Assembly: GCA_001796785.1 (NCBI GenBank)
Contig: MGNL01000139.1
Coordinates: 1 to 9,733, forward strand
From: Chloroflexi bacterium RBG_16_51_16
Lineage (GTDB): Bacteria; Chloroflexota; Anaerolineae; Anaerolineales; Villigracilaceae
Direction: 5' to 3'
DNA: 9,733 bases
The notes beneath the pieces are model-generated. The model was given only the letters and a program-made list of their open reading frames with translations, made no database searches and was not told where the DNA came from. Both the position numbers and the translations under genes were made by a program. Positions 8,643 to 9,733 of the stretch are shown piece by piece. Each line of letters starts with the position of its first letter. Position 1 is the first letter of the stretch.

Positions 8643-8672
8643 TTTACGATAATTTAGAAGTGGCAGTATAAT
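8643..8672 (+). promoter_or_regulatory. Promoter for the HNH gene
   Basis: A perfect TATAAT (8667-8672) is preceded, with an 18-nt spacer, by TTTACG (8643-8648), which matches four of six bases of the -35 consensus. Initiation near 8679 would leave a very short leader of about 15 nt holding the GGAG ribosome site at 8685-8688, 5 nt before ATG 8694. The geometry supports a dedicated promoter divergent from the epimerase-like gene. Confidence 0.55.
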
Positions 8673-8693
8673 CATGCCGTTTACGGAGACCGG

Positions 8694-9197
8694 ATGTACG
8701 AACCCGTGCTGGTCCTCAACGCGAATTTCGAACCGATCAACATATGCACCACGCGCAGAGCGGTCGGTCTGCTGCTGGCGGGCAAAGCTGGCATGGTGGT
8801 TAATGGTCGCGGGTACATTCATACGATCCGGGAGCTCATCCCGCGGCCGTCGGTCATCCGCTTGGAATTGCAAATCCACCGACCGAGAGCGCATGTTAAA
8901 TTAACCCGTCGTGAAGTTTTTCGCCGGGATAATTATACTTGCCAGTATTGCGGCCGACACGACGGCGGGCTGACAGTCGACCACGTCATTCCGCGGCATC
9001 TCGGCGGCGAGCATATCTGGACCAACGTCGTGGCAGCCTGCCCGCACTGCAACCACCGCAAAGGCGGCCGGAAGACCGATGAGGCGCATATGAACCTACT
9101 CCGGCTTCCCAAAGAACCGCCGGCGAATGCGATGTACATCTACGGGAGGCACCTCACCAGTAACAACGAATGGGAACAGTTTATCTCCGGGTGGTAA
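8694..9197 (+). CDS. HNH endonuclease-fold protein (McrA/COG1403-like)
   Basis: A compact 167-aa protein with an N-terminal module of about 75 aa (MYEPVLVLNANFEPINICTT, then RRAVGLLLAGKA) and a C-terminal zinc-supported HNH domain. The HNH part shows CxxC at 83-86, the catalytic D96-H97 within TVDHVIPRHLGG, N111, a second CxxC at 116-119, and N120 with K123, all as expected for an active beta-beta-alpha-metal nuclease fold. Proteins of this exact plan are, as I recall, widespread and highly conserved as stand-alone genes in Chloroflexota, Cyanobacteria and Actinobacteria; their role is not established. The start is supported by GGAG 5 nt upstream, a good promoter and the family N terminus. 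There is no neighbouring methylase, helicase or phage gene, so neither restriction nor homing is suggested by context. Cytoplasmic. The nuclease activity is inferred from residues only. Confidence 0.92.
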   Translation: MYEPVLVLNANFEPINICTTRRAVGLLLAGKAGMVVNGRGYIHTIRELIPRPSVIRLELQIHRPRAHVKLTRREVFRRDNYTCQYCGRHDGGLTVDHVIPRHLGGEHIWTNVVAACPHCNHRKGGRKTDEAHMNLLRLPKEPPANAMYIYGRHLTSNNEWEQFISGW

Positions 9198-9255
9198 GTA
9201 CATAGGCCAGACAGATCACGGGGGAATGGGAAGAAGAAAAATTCATGATAAATAA

Positions 9256-9368
9256 ATGGGCAAATGGATCATGGTGAATGGTTGAGGGTTGACAATTTAG
9301 GGTCAAAGGTCGAAAGCTGGCGCCACTGGCTCAAGTCAAAGGTCGTGGACAATGGTTGAGACAGGGTC
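9256..9368. repeat. Degenerate heptanucleotide-periodic repeat array
   Basis: Written in units from 9264, the sequence reads ATGGATC, ATGGTGA, ATGGTTG, AGGGTTG, ACAATTT, AGGGTCA, AAGGTCG, AAAGCTG, an approximate consensus A-W-G-G-T-Y-G every 7 bp, with an 8-bp unit at 9256. After a break, related units recur: AAGGTCG at 9339 and ATGGTTG at 9352. Longer exact repeats follow from this: a 10-mer at 9277-9286 and 9351-9360, and an 11-mer (GTCAAAGGTCG) at 9302-9312 and 9335-9345. A 6-bp inverted repeat (9345-9350 with 9366-9371) lies at its right end. It resembles the heptameric short tandem repeats known between genes in cyanobacteria and some Chloroflexota. Confidence 0.55.
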
Positions 9369-9544
9369 CACAGATTAATTGTTTCAATCAGTGAAGCAAA
9401 ACAACGGGCAAAAATCCAGGTTAATTGAATTACGCGGATCAATTGGGGAAACAATTCCTTCTATCCAGTTAACAGGATCTTAGAACCCAAGAAGTACGTT
9501 CATTAAAAATAAACAGAACACCACACATGAATGGCATTCCATTT

Positions 9545-9573
9545 ATTTTAGTACATATGTTCTATTTTGTCAA
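9545..9573 (-). promoter_or_regulatory. Near-consensus sigma-70-type promoter facing left, no clear target gene
   Basis: On the minus strand TTGACA (9573-9568) is followed by an exactly 17-nt spacer and TAAAAT (9550-9545): 11 of 12 consensus bases at optimal spacing. Initiation would fall near 9538, within an 11-bp palindrome (9529-9539, GAATG-N-CATTC) that could be an operator. Leftward transcription would cross the repeat region and enter the HNH gene antisense. The region is AT-rich, which raises the chance of a random match. Confidence 0.45.
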
Positions 9574-9641
9574 GAGCGCAATAAAACCGTTGTGAATCCG
9601 AGATGGAAAACTGATCGCCTGATCTCCTTAACGTTTAACGA

Positions 9642-9733
9642 TCATTCGAGGAAAGCCAGCTGTCTTGCTTCCAGTTTGGCTTGTTCTGCCTTTTCCGGAT
9701 CGGAGCTTGCAATGACAAACAGCCTGCCCCAAC
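9642..9733 (-). CDS. C-terminal fragment of an unidentified gene running in from the right edge
   Basis: Only the last 29 codons and a TGA stop (9642-9644) are in the window. Of the three minus-strand frames here, this one looks most protein-like: a hydrophobic stretch (WGRLFVIASS) followed by DPEKAEQAKLEARQLAFLE, an amphipathic, Ala/Glu/Lys-rich helix suited to a C-terminal tail. The other two frames are also open but are Cys/Arg/Gln-rich and less plausible. I cannot name the family from so little. The gene converges on the HNH gene across the 444-bp gap. Confidence 0.5.
   Translation of the reverse strand, partial: WGRLFVIASSDPEKAEQAKLEARQLAFLE

Larger units (their letters stand above)
9198..9641. 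other. Intergenic stretch without a convincing gene
   Basis: 444 bp between the HNH stop and the convergently oriented partial gene at the right edge. It holds a degenerate heptamer-periodic repeat (9256-9368) and a strong-looking leftward promoter (9545-9573). A 61-codon TTG-start frame on the minus strand (9269-9454) runs through the repeat and looks non-coding. No tRNA-like T-arm, CRISPR repeat, insertion-sequence end or convincing terminator hairpin for the HNH gene was found. The segment from ~9372 to 9540 is AT-rich with nothing else I can name. Confidence 0.6.

Noticed and set aside
8694..9197. HNH gene as part of a restriction or anti-phage defence system
   Set aside because: No methylase, helicase, ATPase, toxin or phage gene is within the window; neighbours are housekeeping-type genes.
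9289..9294. Plus-strand TTGACA as a promoter
   Set aside because: It is part of the heptamer repeat, and the hexamer at 17 nt spacing (GAAAGC) is not a -10 box.
9345..9371. 6-bp inverted repeat GTGGAC/GTCCAC as an HNH terminator
   Set aside because: It has a 15-nt loop, no following T-run on either strand, and lies about 150 bp from the gene; it fits better as part of the repeat array.
9269..9454. 61-codon minus-strand ORF in the intergenic region
   Set aside because: TTG start without a properly spaced ribosome site; half of it is the heptamer repeat translated, with no protein-like pattern.

Overview
This 9.7 kb window looks like ordinary chromosomal DNA from a free-living bacterium. My best inference is Chloroflexota, class Anaerolineae. 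The grounds are the very long multi-GAF sensor ending in an HD-GYP domain, the style of its GAF linkers, the form of the HNH protein, and a heptanucleotide-periodic intergenic repeat of a kind I associate with that group. No rRNA, tRNA, CRISPR array, transposase or phage gene is visible, and no multi-gene accessory system.

Layout. (1) Bases 3-5582, + strand: one giant signalling gene, probably running in from the left edge. It encodes a membrane segment, nine GAF domains, one PAS domain and a C-terminal HD-GYP domain (predicted c-di-GMP phosphodiesterase) with all expected metal ligands. (2) Bases 5566-6777, - strand: tyrosyl-tRNA synthetase, whose last 17 bp overlap the end of the sensor gene tail-to-tail. 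(3) Bases 6921-7592, - strand: a small secreted lipoprotein of unknown function. (4) Bases 7614-8513, - strand: an NAD(P)-binding epimerase-like protein of the TIGR01777/YfcH type, 21 bp upstream of the lipoprotein gene and probably co-transcribed with it. (5) Bases 8514-8693: a divergent promoter region. (6) Bases 8694-9197, + strand: a compact HNH-nuclease-fold protein with a consensus -10 box and a good ribosome binding site. (7) Bases 9198-9641: a 444-bp stretch without a gene, holding a degenerate 7-bp-periodic repeat and a near-consensus leftward promoter with no recognisable target. (8) Bases 9642-9733, - strand: the last 29 codons of a gene entering from the right edge.

The genes do not form an obvious pathway. 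The sensor would integrate many small-molecule or redox inputs into c-di-GMP turnover; tyrS is housekeeping; the epimerase-like and lipoprotein genes form a plausible two-gene operon; the HNH gene stands alone. I did not find a convincing undescribed multi-gene system. The most notable items are the nine-GAF architecture, the orphan promoter and the heptamer array.
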